Source: Alnus glutinosa
Lineage: Eukaryota > Streptophyta > Magnoliopsida > Fagales > Betulaceae
DNA length: 64,000 nt
Reading direction: 5' to 3'
Assembly: GCF_958979055.1 (NCBI RefSeq)
Contig: NC_084886.1
Location: forward strand, 40,795,654 to 40,859,653
In this document: positions 1 to 10,735 of the stretch, piece after piece
How the letters are laid out: each line of letters starts with the position of its first letter
Position numbering within the stretch: the first letter of the stretch is position 1
Notes under the pieces: model-generated
The model's input: the letters and a program-made list of their open reading frames with translations, nothing else
Told to the model about the DNA's origin: nothing
The model's database searches: none
Position numbers and translations under genes: made by a program

Positions 1-480
1 CTGTTTTGGGATATAAGGGGAATGCAAACTTGAGCTATAAAACATCCCTATAATTTAAAGCATGCACACATTTTTTCAGGAATAGCACATGGCTATATTT
101 CATTATATGAATATATATAGTAGTTCTTTAGTTATTACATCATATTTTTAGGAATTTCAAAAAAATATGCACAATACAAAAGTTAGGTCGATCTTTATCG
201 ATATATTGCTCTTAGAGGTGGGGTCTATACCATCCATAAAGAAAAGACTCCGGTCTACAGTGTCATCTAAAAAGATTGGGGGGAAAAAGGGGTGAGTTTG
301 ACAACTCAGTAAGAAAAATACAACAATAAAAGTGTAATTTTCTTTTCAGGAATTCTAAGTAGAGTTCAAATGCTTCTACAAATAAAGAAACAGTTAAATA
401 AAATATAATTAGATCAAATGCATGTATCATTTATATAACGTGTAAGTTTTAACCTCTCTTGGCCCAATTCCGCTTTTAAC
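1..480. other. AT-rich intergenic DNA, no gene seen
   Basis: I see no coding frame, RNA gene or clear repeat structure. Composition is AT-rich with homopolymer runs, as in ordinary plant intergenic DNA. Confidence 0.5.
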
Positions 481-734
481 CATGAGCGGCGCACGTTTGG
501 CTCGTCCCAAAGGATAACTATGGGCTCATCCTGTCGTCACAGGGGAGAGTTGTAACGGGCTGGGAACTTCCCTAGGTGAAGGTCATCCGGCCGATAGCCC
601 ACACTTTTGTCCTTCCGTGTGGTTGCCATGCTACTCACATAACACATAACACATACATGATCCGGATCGTCTATGACATGGTACCGCGGGGGTAAAACTA
701 TATGCACATGTAATATATACTGTGATATCATTAA

Positions 735-862
735 CCTTTACTCATATGGTGCACATGTAACACATATACTATGATATCATCAACTTTATTAATATGGTGC
801 ACATACTTTGGGAACTATGATTTTACCAACTTTATTCATATGGTGCACATGTATCAAATATA
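735..862. repeat. Short degenerate tandem repeat, about 50-bp period
   Basis: The phrase atatggtgcacat recurs near 744, 792 and 838, each time with similar flanks (gatatcat.aac.tttatt). It follows a GC-richer block at about 480-700 in which I recognise no gene. It is probably part of a larger decayed repeat. Confidence 0.5.
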
Positions 863-1387
863 AACCAAGTATGATTACATGAGATTTCAATCACATCATA
901 TGACAAGAGCATTATTATAATGGTAATATAAAAATACAAGTAATATTAAAAGAGTTGAAAGAGTTTAGAAAATCTCCGACTTTTTCTTTTTAAAAAAATT
1001 CTATTAAAACTTCGCCGGGGTTTTGAGAGAGTGTTTCCCTTGCCTAATATTTTCTAAGTAGTATTTTAGCTACTTTCTACCTAGATAAATTGCAAGAAGA
1101 AGTTTAGAGAAATATTATAAGATTTGAAGCCTAAAACTTAAACTAAGATATCCTATAACATACAACTATAGATCTCCAAATTATACTACCTATCAACATT
1201 ACTACTTAATAGACTAAATCGTTAACATTTTAGGAATTTCAATAAGAACTCATTTGGCCTAAACCACATAAAATTCCCCCCAAAAAACAGTAACTCTCTT
1301 GAATCACCTAATCATTAGTTCAACACTTCATATCCCAAACAAACTAATTTTAGTTAAAATGTTATTATAAAAGCTTTAACATTAAAA

Positions 1388-1390
<3 letters not shown>

Positions 1391-1435
<45 letters not shown>
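1391..1435. repeat. (AT)n microsatellite
   Basis: Uninterrupted AT dinucleotide run. The flanks (about 860-1390 and 1436-1920) show no gene. Three copies of a cattAYaacggcg-like phrase occur between 1550 and 1660. Confidence 0.9.
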
Positions 1436-1440
<5 letters not shown>

Positions 1441-1920
1441 AGTTTTATGTTTCAAAACAAGTTAATAAAATTATAACCTTATTTTATTCTTATAAAATCT
1501 GGGCAGAATAACGGTATTAGTATCAATAACGCCTAAAATACTTTAAAATATTAGGGCGGCGTAACAACGTTTTTGTAAAATATGAACTTTTTACTCAAGC
1601 ATTATAACGGCGCTTTATAAAAATATTTATTTTTACTCGGGCATTACAACGGCGTGATTTATTACTTAAATACGCCACTTGGAATGCCCTGTTAAAAAAA
1701 ACATCATAAAACACGAAAACATTAGAATACTTTTAAACTCATAAAATCATAAACATTTAAAATAAATAAACAAAGCTATATAAGAACTTACAAAGCTAAA
1801 GTGATTTATTTTGTAAATGTACAAAAGGTTTTTGCTACCCATAGTTTAACCCAAGCAGCTGTTAAACAAGTCATACATCAAGCATAAATAGAAGACATCC
1901 CTAATTGTATTTGTAACTTA

Positions 1921-2245
1921 GGGTGCGTTTGTGATTGCAATTTCGGAGACAATAAGTGTAATTTTAAACCAAATCGCAGAATAAAAATCGTTTGGGAACT
2001 GCTTTTTTTAAAATTGCGATTTGAAAACACAAAAAATCTGTTTTTTTTTTTTTAAATTGTAGGTAAGAAGATAATGCTTTTTTAAAAACGCATAATTTTA
2101 AAGGCTAATTTGAGATTTTAAAGGTTAAACTGCGATTTTGTCAAACGCTTAACTACGTTTTTAAAAATCATTTTTTCAAATCGCCTAAATTTTAAATTCG
2201 TTATTTTAAATTGTACTTTTTGAAATCGTAAACCTAAACAGACCA
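1921..2245. mobile_element. Tourist-like (PIF/Harbinger) MITE, copy A
   Basis: It starts gggtgcgtttg and ends in the inverted counterpart (tttttgaaatcgtaaacctaaacagacca). It is flanked by TTA on both sides (ctta| and |ttag), the Harbinger target duplication. The interior is full of AAATCGC/GCGATTT phrases that would fold back. A closely related copy lies at 48653-48968. It has no coding capacity. Confidence 0.7.
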
Positions 2246-2354
2246 TTAGTTTTATTAGAATAATTTGCAATATCTTTATCAATTCAATAAAATTTGAAAT
2301 ATTATTATTATTAATTTTTTTAAAAAAGAAAAAAGAAAAGAAGAAGAAGTCTTC

Positions 2355-2356
<2 letters not shown>

Positions 2357-2430
<74 letters not shown>
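2357..2430. repeat. (AT)n microsatellite
   Basis: Long TA dinucleotide run. It generates spurious Tyr-Ile repeat frames on both strands, which are not genes. DNA from 2440 to 3330 shows no gene. Confidence 0.9.
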
Positions 2431-2432
<2 letters not shown>

Positions 2433-3335
2433 GTGGCTTTGTGTGTGATTGTATATCATGCTATAAGACAGATTTATATGTTTCATGTATATTATATATA
2501 TACTTCTTTTTATCTATATCATTGGCTTTTGAAATTAATTTTAATAGTTTTACTTATTCATATGCATCCTGTTCACACATTTGGTTAAAAAAAGAATTAA
2601 TAAATAACAAACGACTTGCAATTTCATGTATAAACTCGTTCCGTTCCCGAGGTGGAAGACTTTGACCCATCAACGGGATGACATACCCACATCGTATATA
2701 CAGCTCTTGATGGGTCAAAAAAACCCATCCACTTCAAATAAAATAAAAAACCATATTCTCGATCTATCTTTACCACCCACCAATGACCAACCCATGACAT
2801 ACTTAATTGTTTAAGGAGTAACGTTATATAACAAATTTTTATTTTAGCACAGTGGTAACGTGTGTTGGTTACAATTATCTTTTTATTTTTTAAGTAAAAA
2901 TTGATTAAAATTATATACCACATCATTATTTTTCTTTGTTGACGTGATTAATTCACCTCTGATATAAAGTATTACTCTTTTTAAAAGCAATAAATTTTCA
3001 TCCACATACTTCATATATTTATAAAAAAATTGTCCCTTTATCCATCTACCATAAAAAGAACTAATTAATAGAATTTTTATTGTGTGTATGAAAAGCTACG
3101 TAAGAGTTCTAAAATATTATTAAGTGTATATTTCTGTCATATAAATATATCCCTTAAAACAAAACAATAAATAGAGAAAGAAAGGAAAAGAAAAAAAACA
3201 ATGAAAGTGCAGTGGTGATGGAACATTTTGTAAGAGTTTTCAGTCTTTTTGTACACGTGACGTGACAAAAATTGTATTAACCTAAAATTATGTAAAGCAA
3301 CGTGAAACAAATATTAAAGAAATTCCAACACCACC

Positions 3336-3347
3336 TATATATATAAA
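3336..3347 (+). promoter_or_regulatory. TATA box of the EDGP-like gene
   Basis: tatatatataaa lies 64 nt upstream of the ATG at 3411. Transcription would be expected to start about 30 nt downstream, near 3367. That places the in-frame ATG at 3363 at or before the mRNA start and favours 3411 as the start codon. Confidence 0.55.
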
Positions 3348-3410
3348 GTTCACTGCGATCCCATGCACTACTTCCCCCACACACAAAACTCAATTTCTTT
3401 TCAATCATCA

Positions 3411-4727
3411 ATGGCTTCCTCATTTCATTTCCTTCTCTTTTGTTCCTTCCTTTTCCTCCTCTCCTCCTCCATAACCATAGCCACAACATCCTTCCATCCC
3501 AAAGCTCTTGTTCTTCCTGTCTCCAAGGATGCCTCAACTCTACAATATCTTGCCCAACTAAACCAGAGGACCCCTCTTGTCCCCGTCAAACTAACCATTG
3601 ACCTTGGTGGCCAATTCCTTTGGGTAGACTGTGAACAGGGCTATGTCTCATCCACCTACCAACCTGCCCTTTGCGGCTCAGCCCAATGCTTACTTGCTAA
3701 GGCTACTATTTTGTGTCAAGACTGCCCCTTTGGCCCTAAGCCACGCTGCAACAACCACACGTGCAATGTCTACCCAGATAACACCGTGATAGGCACTGCC
3801 ACAAACGGTGAGCTTGCTATAGATGTTGCTTCCATCCAATCCACTGATGGGTCTAACCCCGGCAGGGTGGTTTCAGTGCCCAAGCTCGCCTTCGCTTGTG
3901 GCGCCACATTTATCCTAGACCGCCTTGCTAGCGGTGTTAAGGGTATGGCTGGCCTTGGAAGGATTGGAGTTTCGCTTCCTTCCCAATTCTCTGCCGCTTT
4001 TCGCTTCCGTAGAAAGTTTGCCATTTGCTTGAGTTCTTCAACACGATCCAATGGTGTCATATTCTTCGGCGATGGGCCATATGTTATGCTTCCAAATATC
4101 GATGTCTCTAAGTCTCTTATCTACACCCCGCTAATCTTCAACCCCGTAAGTACAGCCTCAGCTTACCAAATAGGTGACCCTTCATCGGAATACTTCATTG
4201 GCGTAAAATCCATCAAAATCAACGGAAAATCTGTCCCATTAAATGCAACATTGTTGTCCATTGACAAAAAAGGCTTTGGTGGAACGAAAATCAGCTCCGT
4301 TAATCGCTATACCGTCATGGAGACCACAATCTATAAGGCTGTCATTGAAGCTTTCGTGAAAGCGCTCGCAAATGTCACTAGAGTGGCGTCGGTGGCACCC
4401 TTCGGGGCGTGCTTTAGCTCGAAAAACATCCGTAGCACACGCGTTGGGCCGGCAGTGCCCCAGATTGATCTTGTTCTGCAAAGGAAACGCGTGCACTGGG
4501 CGATATTTGGCGCAAACTCGATGGTCCAGGTTAGCAACGATGTGGTGTGTTTGGGGTTCGTGGATGGAGGCTCAAACCCAAGGACTTCGATTGTGATTGG
4601 AGGGCATCAAATAGAGGACAATCTTCTGCAGTTTGATTTAGCCAAATCGAGGCTTGGCTTCAGCTCCTCACTACTTTTCCGGCAAACAACCTGCGCCAAC
4701 TTCAACTTTACCTCTAATATTGCTTGA
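3411..4727 (+). CDS. EDGP / basic 7S globulin-like, pepsin-fold xylanase-inhibitor family protein
   Basis: Single-exon secreted protein of 438 aa. Residues 1 to about 26 form a signal peptide (MASSFHFLLF, then a Leu/Ser-rich stretch). The first pepsin-like motif reads DLGGQFLWVD at residues 64-73, where active aspartic proteases have DTG or DSG. The TAXi-N cysteine cluster follows (C74, C88, C93, C102, C105, C113, C118). The second catalytic region (about 295-308, SSVNRYTVMETTIY) has no Asp-Thr/Ser-Gly. The C-terminal half carries GGHQIEDNLLQFDL and LGFSSSL, typical of the family. The family includes carrot EDGP, soybean basic 7S globulin and tomato XEGIP-type inhibitors of microbial glucanases and xylanases in the apoplast. 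I infer a non-proteolytic inhibitor role. An upstream in-frame ATG at 3363 would add 16 residues before the signal peptide and is unlikely given the TATA position. Intact gene. Confidence 0.9.
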   Translation: MASSFHFLLFCSFLFLLSSSITIATTSFHPKALVLPVSKDASTLQYLAQLNQRTPLVPVKLTIDLGGQFLWVDCEQGYVSSTYQPALCGSAQCLLAKATILCQDCPFGPKPRCNNHTCNVYPDNTVIGTATNGELAIDVASIQSTDGSNPGRVVSVPKLAFACGATFILDRLASGVKGMAGLGRIGVSLPSQFSAAFRFRRKFAICLSSSTRSNGVIFFGDGPYVMLPNIDVSKSLIYTPLIFNPVSTASAYQIGDPSSEYFIGVKSIKINGKSVPLNATLLSIDKKGFGGTKISSVNRYTVMETTIYKAVIEAFVKALANVTRVASVAPFGACFSSKNIRSTRVGPAVPQIDLVLQRKRVHWAIFGANSMVQVSNDVVCLGFVDGGSNPRTSIVIGGHQIEDNLLQFDLAKSRLGFSSSLLFRQTTCANFNFTSNIA

Positions 4728-4964
4728 AGGCAATAATTTGGACCAAGTGTCAGGGATGACCAGATGAATGAAGACTGGCCTTACCAATATGTTTATTACA
4801 TCGCATTTTGTATATTTATTTTAATTTTGCTGCAAATGAATTAATAAATAAATATATGACATTATTATATGAGTCCAGGGCATGTGCTTTTCTTTGACCA
4901 AGATTTAGCTTCATGATCTCCACATGCATTCTAATATTTAGAATAGAAAAAAGGGTATGGAGAT

Positions 4965-5040
4965 TGGAGACGCGAGGTATCGATCCCCGTTCCTTCTACC
5001 CAGCTCTAAGTAGAGGCTCTACCAATTGAGCTACGTCCCC
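4965..5040 (-). pseudogene. tRNA-Ala-like locus with enlarged anticodon loop
   Basis: Read on the minus strand it starts ggggacgtagctcaattggt and ends cgtctcca. The 7-bp acceptor pairs with one G-U. The D arm is GCTC/GAGC. The T arm is CGGGG-ATCGATA-CCTCG. Overall it closely resembles plant tRNA-Ala(AGC). The anticodon stem TCTAC/GTAGA encloses a 10-nt loop (ttagagctgg) in place of 7 nt, so a normal anticodon cannot be assigned. A-box and B-box sequences are intact and a T6 run follows about 13 nt beyond the 3' end. It may still be transcribed by Pol III but is unlikely to be a working tRNA. A SINE head is an alternative, but no typical SINE body follows. Confidence 0.6.
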
Positions 5041-5329
5041 ATTGATTAAAATAATCTAAACCTAATTGACTACCATTTGATTTAAGTTTCTTTAATTTCC
5101 TTCGTTTCTTTTTTTTTCAAAAATATATATTATGAGAAATTTTGTTGATAAATCAACTTTTGCTTTAAAATCACAAGCTATCGGCATTCGAAAAAACGCG
5201 TGTAAAAACAATGCGTATCAACGCTTATTTAGAGTGCTTGGAAAGTATGCGCTAGTAAAAGACATTTTTTTAGTAGCATGTTGCACTAGATAAAACAAAT
5301 GGTTACATAGGCATTGGCATTATAGTAGA

Positions 5330-6095
5330 GCCGTATGGCTGTATTCGAATTGGGTTGAGTCGAATATTAAATGTTTAAACTTAACTCATTTAATTTTATT
5401 TCGAACACGAGTTGATGTCGAACTTATAACCAGCTAGATATTCTGTTCAAATTAATTTGACTCGTTTAATTTTATTTCGAACACGAGTCGAACTCGATCT
5501 ATCGGGAGTTACTTAATTAACTTATTCATTTATTATATAAAGTAAATATCATGATTTTTTACCTTTTCATAAATCCATACTAATCATTAATTAATTAGAT
5601 ATTGTTAAAATTTTATTATTTGAGTTAATTAAATAAATTAACTTGAATATTAAATAATATAATCTCAAGTTTATATATACATATTTACATATATGTAAAT
5701 TCATTATATATGCACGTATACAAACTACATGCGTGCACACACACATATATATAACCACGCATACTCACAAACACACTCATGTACACACAAATTTATAAAA
5801 TTAAACTCACAACAATAATTCAAGTTATATCTACCATATTACTTAAGATGTTCTTATTACAAAATGAAAATACTATGAAAAAAAATTGTAAAAATGAATT
5901 GTTATATGAGTTTATAAAAACTTAATTATCCGAGTCGAGTCGAGCCGAGCCGAATTTATACAAATATGTCTTGTTTAATATTTGAACATATGATTGTGTT
6001 TATGAATGGCTCATTTATTATTCGAATCGATACCAAATTGAGTTTAACCGAACTGAGCCGAGCTGAATTCACGAGCGGTTGGGCTCATCTTGCGC
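5330..6095. repeat. AT-rich repeat bounded by TCGAG/CTCGG-type motifs
   Basis: The left part has ggttgagtcgaat and two near-identical phrases (tttaattttatttcgaacacgagt at about 5389 and 5465). The right part has gagtcgagtcgagccgagccgaa and cgaactgagccgagctgaattc. The opposed GC-rich ends around an AT-rich core suggest a non-autonomous DNA transposon. I could not define termini or a target duplication. Confidence 0.35.
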
Positions 6096-6180
6096 CCCCT
6101 AAGTAAAGGACTCTGAATGTTTTGTATTAAAAAGCAATAAGTACTACTAAAAATATATTAATAGAGTCAATAGTAGCGAA

Positions 6181-7075
6181 AGCATTGGCTACTTTACATG
6201 CAACGAAGTTCAATTGCAACTTGGGACTATAAGAAATTATACTTGAGGGAGATTCAATGCACATTGTGAATGCTGTGAAAGCAAATAGTATATAATGAAG
6301 TAAATTTGAACATATATATTGTGGATAATATAAGAGATGTTTTGAATAAGTTGCAATTATATGATAGGGATAAAGGGTTAGATAGGTTTAATAGTTGAGT
6401 TGGAATGGAAATATGATAGTGAACTCCAATTAATGGCGGGAGACAGACCCCAAGTGAATCCAATTAAGGCTGGAATCAAACCACAAGACAAAAGTCTATA
6501 TCAATTGATAGGGATAAAGGGTTAGATAGGTTTAATAGTTGAGTTGGAATGGAATTCCAACTTATTAGGATTAGAGCTTATTTGAATTTGAATATTTGAA
6601 CTTTAAGCATTATCACTTTAGGTATTATCTACTTGTATTTCTATTTAAAGACCATTTGGTCGTTAATGAGAAGAGAGAAAAGAATTGATATAGACTTTTG
6701 TCTTGTGGTTTGATTCCAGTCTTAATTGGATTCACTTGGGGTCTATCTCCAACCATTAATTGGAATTCACTATCATATTTCCATTTCATTTCTACATTCA
6801 TCTCCATTATTCATCAATTCCATCAGAAAGCCCGCATCACAACATTGGCAAATTTATTATGTGAAAAGGGAAAGCTAATTCTGCTGCATATGAATTAGCT
6901 AAAATAGCAACTACACATGTCATAGATCAAGTGTAGTTAGATGAGATACTGAAATCTATCTATGATATTGTATTAGGAGAGTAATAGGCTATCTGTCGAC
7001 GATTATTAATGAATATAATGTTTTGCTAAAAGAAAATAAAAGAAAAGAAAAAAGAAAAAAGAAAAAAAAAAAAAG
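6181..7075 (+). mobile_element. 5'-truncated LINE 3' end (RNase H-like domain), interrupted
   Basis: Translated fragments match the RVT_3-type RNase H domain at the end of plant L1-like ORF2. Around 6181-6290 it reads LATLHATKFNCNLGL, a stop, then EIILEGDSMHIVNAVKA. Around 6868-6985 it reads ANSAAYELAKIATTHVIDQV, a stop, then LDEILKSIYDIVLGE. The two parts are separated by an inserted block with repeats (see the fold-back entry). The unit ends in a 3'UTR-like phrase (ataatgttttgctaaaag) and an A-rich tail at about 7030-7075. Stops and the interruption make it a dead copy. Confidence 0.6.
6362..6788. repeat. Fold-back (about 100-bp inverted repeat) with embedded 49-bp direct repeat
   Basis: Bases 6405-6508 and 6684-6788 are near-perfect reverse complements, sharing for example atagacttttgtcttgtggt and ccaattaatgg/ccattaattgg, with only a few mismatches. 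The spacer is about 175 nt. The 49-bp phrase starting tgatagggataaaggg occurs directly repeated at 6362-6410 and 6506-6554, flanking the left arm. It sits between the two halves of the LINE RNase H remnant. Confidence 0.75.
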
Positions 7076-7099
7076 GTGAGCTCCAATGACTGAACTTGT

Positions 7100-8300
7100 A
7101 CTCCAGCAGCTGAACAACATGCTTCAATAGAGATATTTGGGTTTCGTTTATTTCGACATAAAATATTTTATAGAGAACGTTTTGGATGTTTGATACAATT
7201 GAAAATTGTGTTCAAATCGAAAACATTTTTAGTTGACCAGTAAAGCCTTCTTTAATTTATATAAAATGGTTTTCCCTTTCTAAAATTGTAAATCATTTTT
7301 TAAATTTGAGTTTATTATTCTTGCATGCATTCTCTTTTGCACTTCATTCTCTATTGCCGTTGGAGGTCGCTCGAGTTCACCGTCTGTCGGAATCCGCCAC
7401 CCACTGCTGTTAATAATTTTTCATATGAATCTAACGTCAAAAGCAATTTTCAACCGATAAAAAAATGTCAAAAAAAAAAAAAAAAAAAAAACCTTTTCTT
7501 TCAAAAACAAACAAAGTTTGAGCATGATGCATGCGCCGAGCGTCCAATACAGGAGATATGAACTAGAACATGTTGGTTGTGCGATGTACAAAATGACTGT
7601 GGGTAACCTTCCTAATGTTCTGTGACAATCCAAGGACTGTATTTTGGGATGGGTATTAGGGTAAATTTCCAGTAACGTAAACGTGGCAGTATCCGGTGCA
7701 AAAGGCAGGGAGAAGGGTTGGGTAACATGTTGTGGGACCGGGCATCTGATCCTCTACGTTTAATTCCATTGTGGACTTGGAGTTATTACTATATATCCCC
7801 CACGTTGCGGATGCTGACTTTTGTAATTTTGTTGGACCAAGTGTCCCGGCGGAATTGTTTAATTTAGGTTTTGGTCATGATGTATTTGGGTGTTGAATTT
7901 TTGAAATCAGAATTGAATTTTTATTCTGTTTGTGAATTTTGAGGTTTGACTTTTCAGAAAAAGTTGAATAAAATGTGATTTGTTTAGAAAAAATTGAATA
8001 AAATATGATTTGTTTTTGAAAAAGTTGAATAAAATATGATTTATTTTGGAAAAAAAGTAAAATCAAAATCATATTTTGTTTTCAAAATTTATTTGCCAAA
8101 CACACCATACTGTTTCTTCTACTTTTCTTTTGGGTTTTCTTTTCTTCTTTTCTTTTTAACCCACCGGACACACACACACCCACATATCCTAGAACCTCCT
8201 CTCTTGTTCTTTGATAGAGACAAGAGAGAGAGAGACTTACCGAAGAGGAAGAGAAAGAACTCCTAGAAACAGAGGACAACCAAAAGAGTTTGAGAGAATT
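7100..8300. other. Intergenic DNA, no gene seen
   Basis: It contains a poly-A tract at about 7471-7490. Between 7960 and 8060 there are about three degenerate 30-bp tandem units (gaaaaagttgaataaaatatgattt). A CT/GA-rich stretch at 8100-8280 gives chance frames only. Confidence 0.5.
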
Positions 8301-9001
8301 GAAGAAGAGAGGTATGCGATTTGTGAAGGGGATGGGTTCCTTTTATACTGAATTGGACGGCCAAGATCAACTCCTTTTGATCTCATCTAATGGCTGGAAT
8401 TCAGCTTGGGGAGCAAGAAGGATCAAAGGTTGGGATGCAATTCCTTGGGCAGCAAGTTGAGATGGAGATATTTGTTTGGGGGAGTTGCACTTGGCCTTGG
8501 TTCAATGGTTCAACGTGTTCTCTTCTCTTTTTTTTCTTTTCTTTTTTTTTTAAAAAAAATTGGGTTGGACATGTAAGCTGGGCTGGGTTCACGGGCTGGG
8601 CTGTTAACGTGTGGGCTGAGTCTCACAAGGGTTGGCTGGGTTTTTAAAAAATAGAAATGGGCCCACAAATGTTATATATCAATTTTCGTCCAAAACAGAG
8701 GCAGTATTTTTCGCAGGTGTTTTTTGTTCTTAAAGAAGTCCAAAAATTATGAAATTCGGAGGATAGCTAGAGGACTTCGAGATAAGCGTTCTGGTTTTTG
8801 AATCGACCAAAACGGAGTTCGTTTGACCCTATTTTCGTTATTCTAAAGTTTAAGGTTTATTTGAACTTTTATTAAACTAAAACTATAAAAGCTCCTTAAT
8901 AAATGAATATTTATATTCATATTTATTCTTTTGCCTTATTATTAGGTCTTAAATCATATTTTAAGATATTTTATTTAATATCTTAAAATACGGGGTGTTA
9001 C
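8300..9001 (-). mobile_element. LTR-retrotransposon terminal fragment, probable
   Basis: On the minus strand it begins tgtaacaccccgtattttaagatat at 9001, the typical TGTAACACCCC start of many plant Gypsy LTRs. It contains phrases common in such LTRs (cgaaaataggg, aactccgttttggtcgattc). The other end is uncertain and I see no gag-pol sequence nearby, so it is either a solo LTR or a fragment. Confidence 0.4.
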
Positions 9002-9204
9002 AACATCAGTATCAAGCTCTCCAAAATTTTCTCCAAATTTAAGCCAAACAATCTACTTTTCTTATTTTATCCATCACTTTTAAAGTAACTCCCACATCAA
9101 ACTCTCTAAATATTTCTTTATTTTAACTATATATTGTTTTTTATTGGTTTTGAAAATAACTACTTTAACAAACTACTTTCATGAACGTCAAAATTGCACC
9201 AACC

Positions 9205-9725
9205 AACCAACTCCCTTCATCCAACGTCCAACATTGTGAATTTTTTTTTCCCACTCAATATTAATGTTTAAATTGAAACCAACTACCAGCCACACCACTT
9301 TAATTAAACCATCAACCCACTTTAATTAAACCATCAACCGGGAAGATTAAATGTTCAACAACCTGCAGAGCCAACTCCCTTTTATCCAACGTCCAACATT
9401 GTTTTTATTATTATTATTATTATGAATAATAATTCAATGCCACCCAAATATACAACTTCTCACCACCTTGCCTATGTGGCAAGGTGGTCCCCCACTACTT
9501 TTTGAGTTTTTTTATTTTTTAAAAATAAATTAAGGTGAGGGACCACCTTGCCACATAGACAAGGTGGTGAAAAGTTGTATATTTAGGTGGTAGTGAATCA
9601 TTACTCTATTATTATTATTTGGTACTCAACATTAATGTTTAAATTAAAACCAACTACCAGCCACGCCACTTTAATTAAACCATCAACCAGTAAATTTAAA
9701 TTCTTCAACAACCTGCAAAGCCAAC
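9205..9725. repeat. Tandem duplication split by a MITE
   Basis: The block from ccaactccctt through cgtccaacattg, ttaatgtttaaatt, ccactttaattaaaccatcaacc and caacaacctgca occurs at about 9205-9370 and again at about 9370-9725. In the second copy the sequence between the cgtccaacattg and cattaatg blocks is expanded by ATT repeats and the fold-back MITE at 9428-9602. Confidence 0.6.
9428..9602. mobile_element. Fold-back MITE with about 63-bp terminal inverted repeats
   Basis: The left arm (aataattcaatgccaccca onward, through ccaccttgcc) and the right arm (ggacc...ggtagtgaatcatt) are near-perfect reverse complements over about 63 bp, with a roughly 50-bp AT-rich loop. It is embedded in ATT/TAT repeats, so the target duplication is ambiguous. 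Transcribed, it would form a long hairpin, as in MITE-derived small-RNA precursors. Confidence 0.75.
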
Positions 9726-9924
9726 AAAGATCAAAGAGGAATTTATTGATAATAAATAAGACAAGACAAATATATATCAAACAAAACCGGTTGAAGTCTT
9801 GATTTTAAACGCAACAAAACTTAGCAAAATTCATAAAGAGTTCTTCAACTCAACCTTCGTGAAGAACTCAGCAAAACTCACATAGACCTTCAATCTTTGT
9901 TTTCTTGTTATGTCTTGTTCTTCT

Positions 9925-10735
9925 TTTTACAAAATACTTATTATGGTCAGACTTTGATGAAGAGTTTGAGATAATTGCAAATCTTGCAATGAAAGAAGAA
10001 ATATCAACATCACATGGTCGTTCTAAAAAACGTCGCACGTTCATCCGGCGTGATCGCTTACAAGCAGGGAAAGATCTTTTTCATGACTATTTTGGTGAAC
10101 CACCAATATATCCTCACAAATATTTTCAAAGGAGATTTTGAATGAGTCGTGATTTTTTTTTGCCGTATTCCATATGCGGTTGAAGCTCACGATCCACATT
10201 TTGTCCAAAGAAGAGATGGTTCCACAAAGTTTAGTTTTACTTCCCTTCAAAAAATTACCGCCACACTTAGGATGCTTGCATATGGTGTTACAACTGACTT
10301 TATGGACGAATACTTGAAGATGGGAGAAGCCACTGTCCTTAAGAGTCTTAAAAGGTTTGTTCAAGCGGTGATTTCAGTTTTTTCAGAAGAATACTTGAGG
10401 TCACCCAATAATGAAGACATCGCTAGATTGCTAGCGGAAGGCAAAAATCGTGGATTTTCAGGCGTGTTAGGGAGCATTGATTGCATGCCCTGGAAATGGA
10501 AAAGCTGTCCAGCTTCATGGCAAGGTATGTATTCTGGTCATATTCACGAACCAACTATTATTTTGGAAGCAATGGCTTCATATAATCTTTGGATATGGCA
10601 CGCAGTTCACTCGGGGCTACAAATGACTTTAGTGAGTTCATTCGATGCCATCATTCTATTAGAGACAAGGGAACTCATTCTCAACTCCAGTTAAATCTTG
10701 TCGAGCACTTATGGCAACTACATAGCGAGGCATAG
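9925..10735 (+). pseudogene. PIF/Harbinger (ALP1-like) transposase, broken
   Basis: Frame 1 carries RRTFIRRDRLQAGKDLFHDY, then DYFGEPPIYPHKYFQRRF followed by a stop at 10139-10141. After a frame change it resumes at about 10169 with AVEAHDPHFVQRRDGSTKFS, LQKITATLRMLAYG, and the GVLGSIDCMPWKWKSCP motif, which holds the first catalytic Asp of the Harbinger DDE domain. Directly after SYNLWIWHA the middle of the DDE domain is missing. A third frame then gives the usual C-terminus (SIRDKGTHSQLQLNLVEHLW) and a stop at 10733-10735. It is broken by a stop, two frameshifts and an internal deletion, so it is inactive. In the family this protein cuts and joins element ends together with a Myb-like partner, found here at 11544-12439 on the other strand. 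Confidence 0.85.

Noticed and set aside
2118..2665. Open frames of 122 and 102 codons over the (AT)n run
   Set aside because: They are Tyr-Ile repeats read from a dinucleotide microsatellite on both strands.
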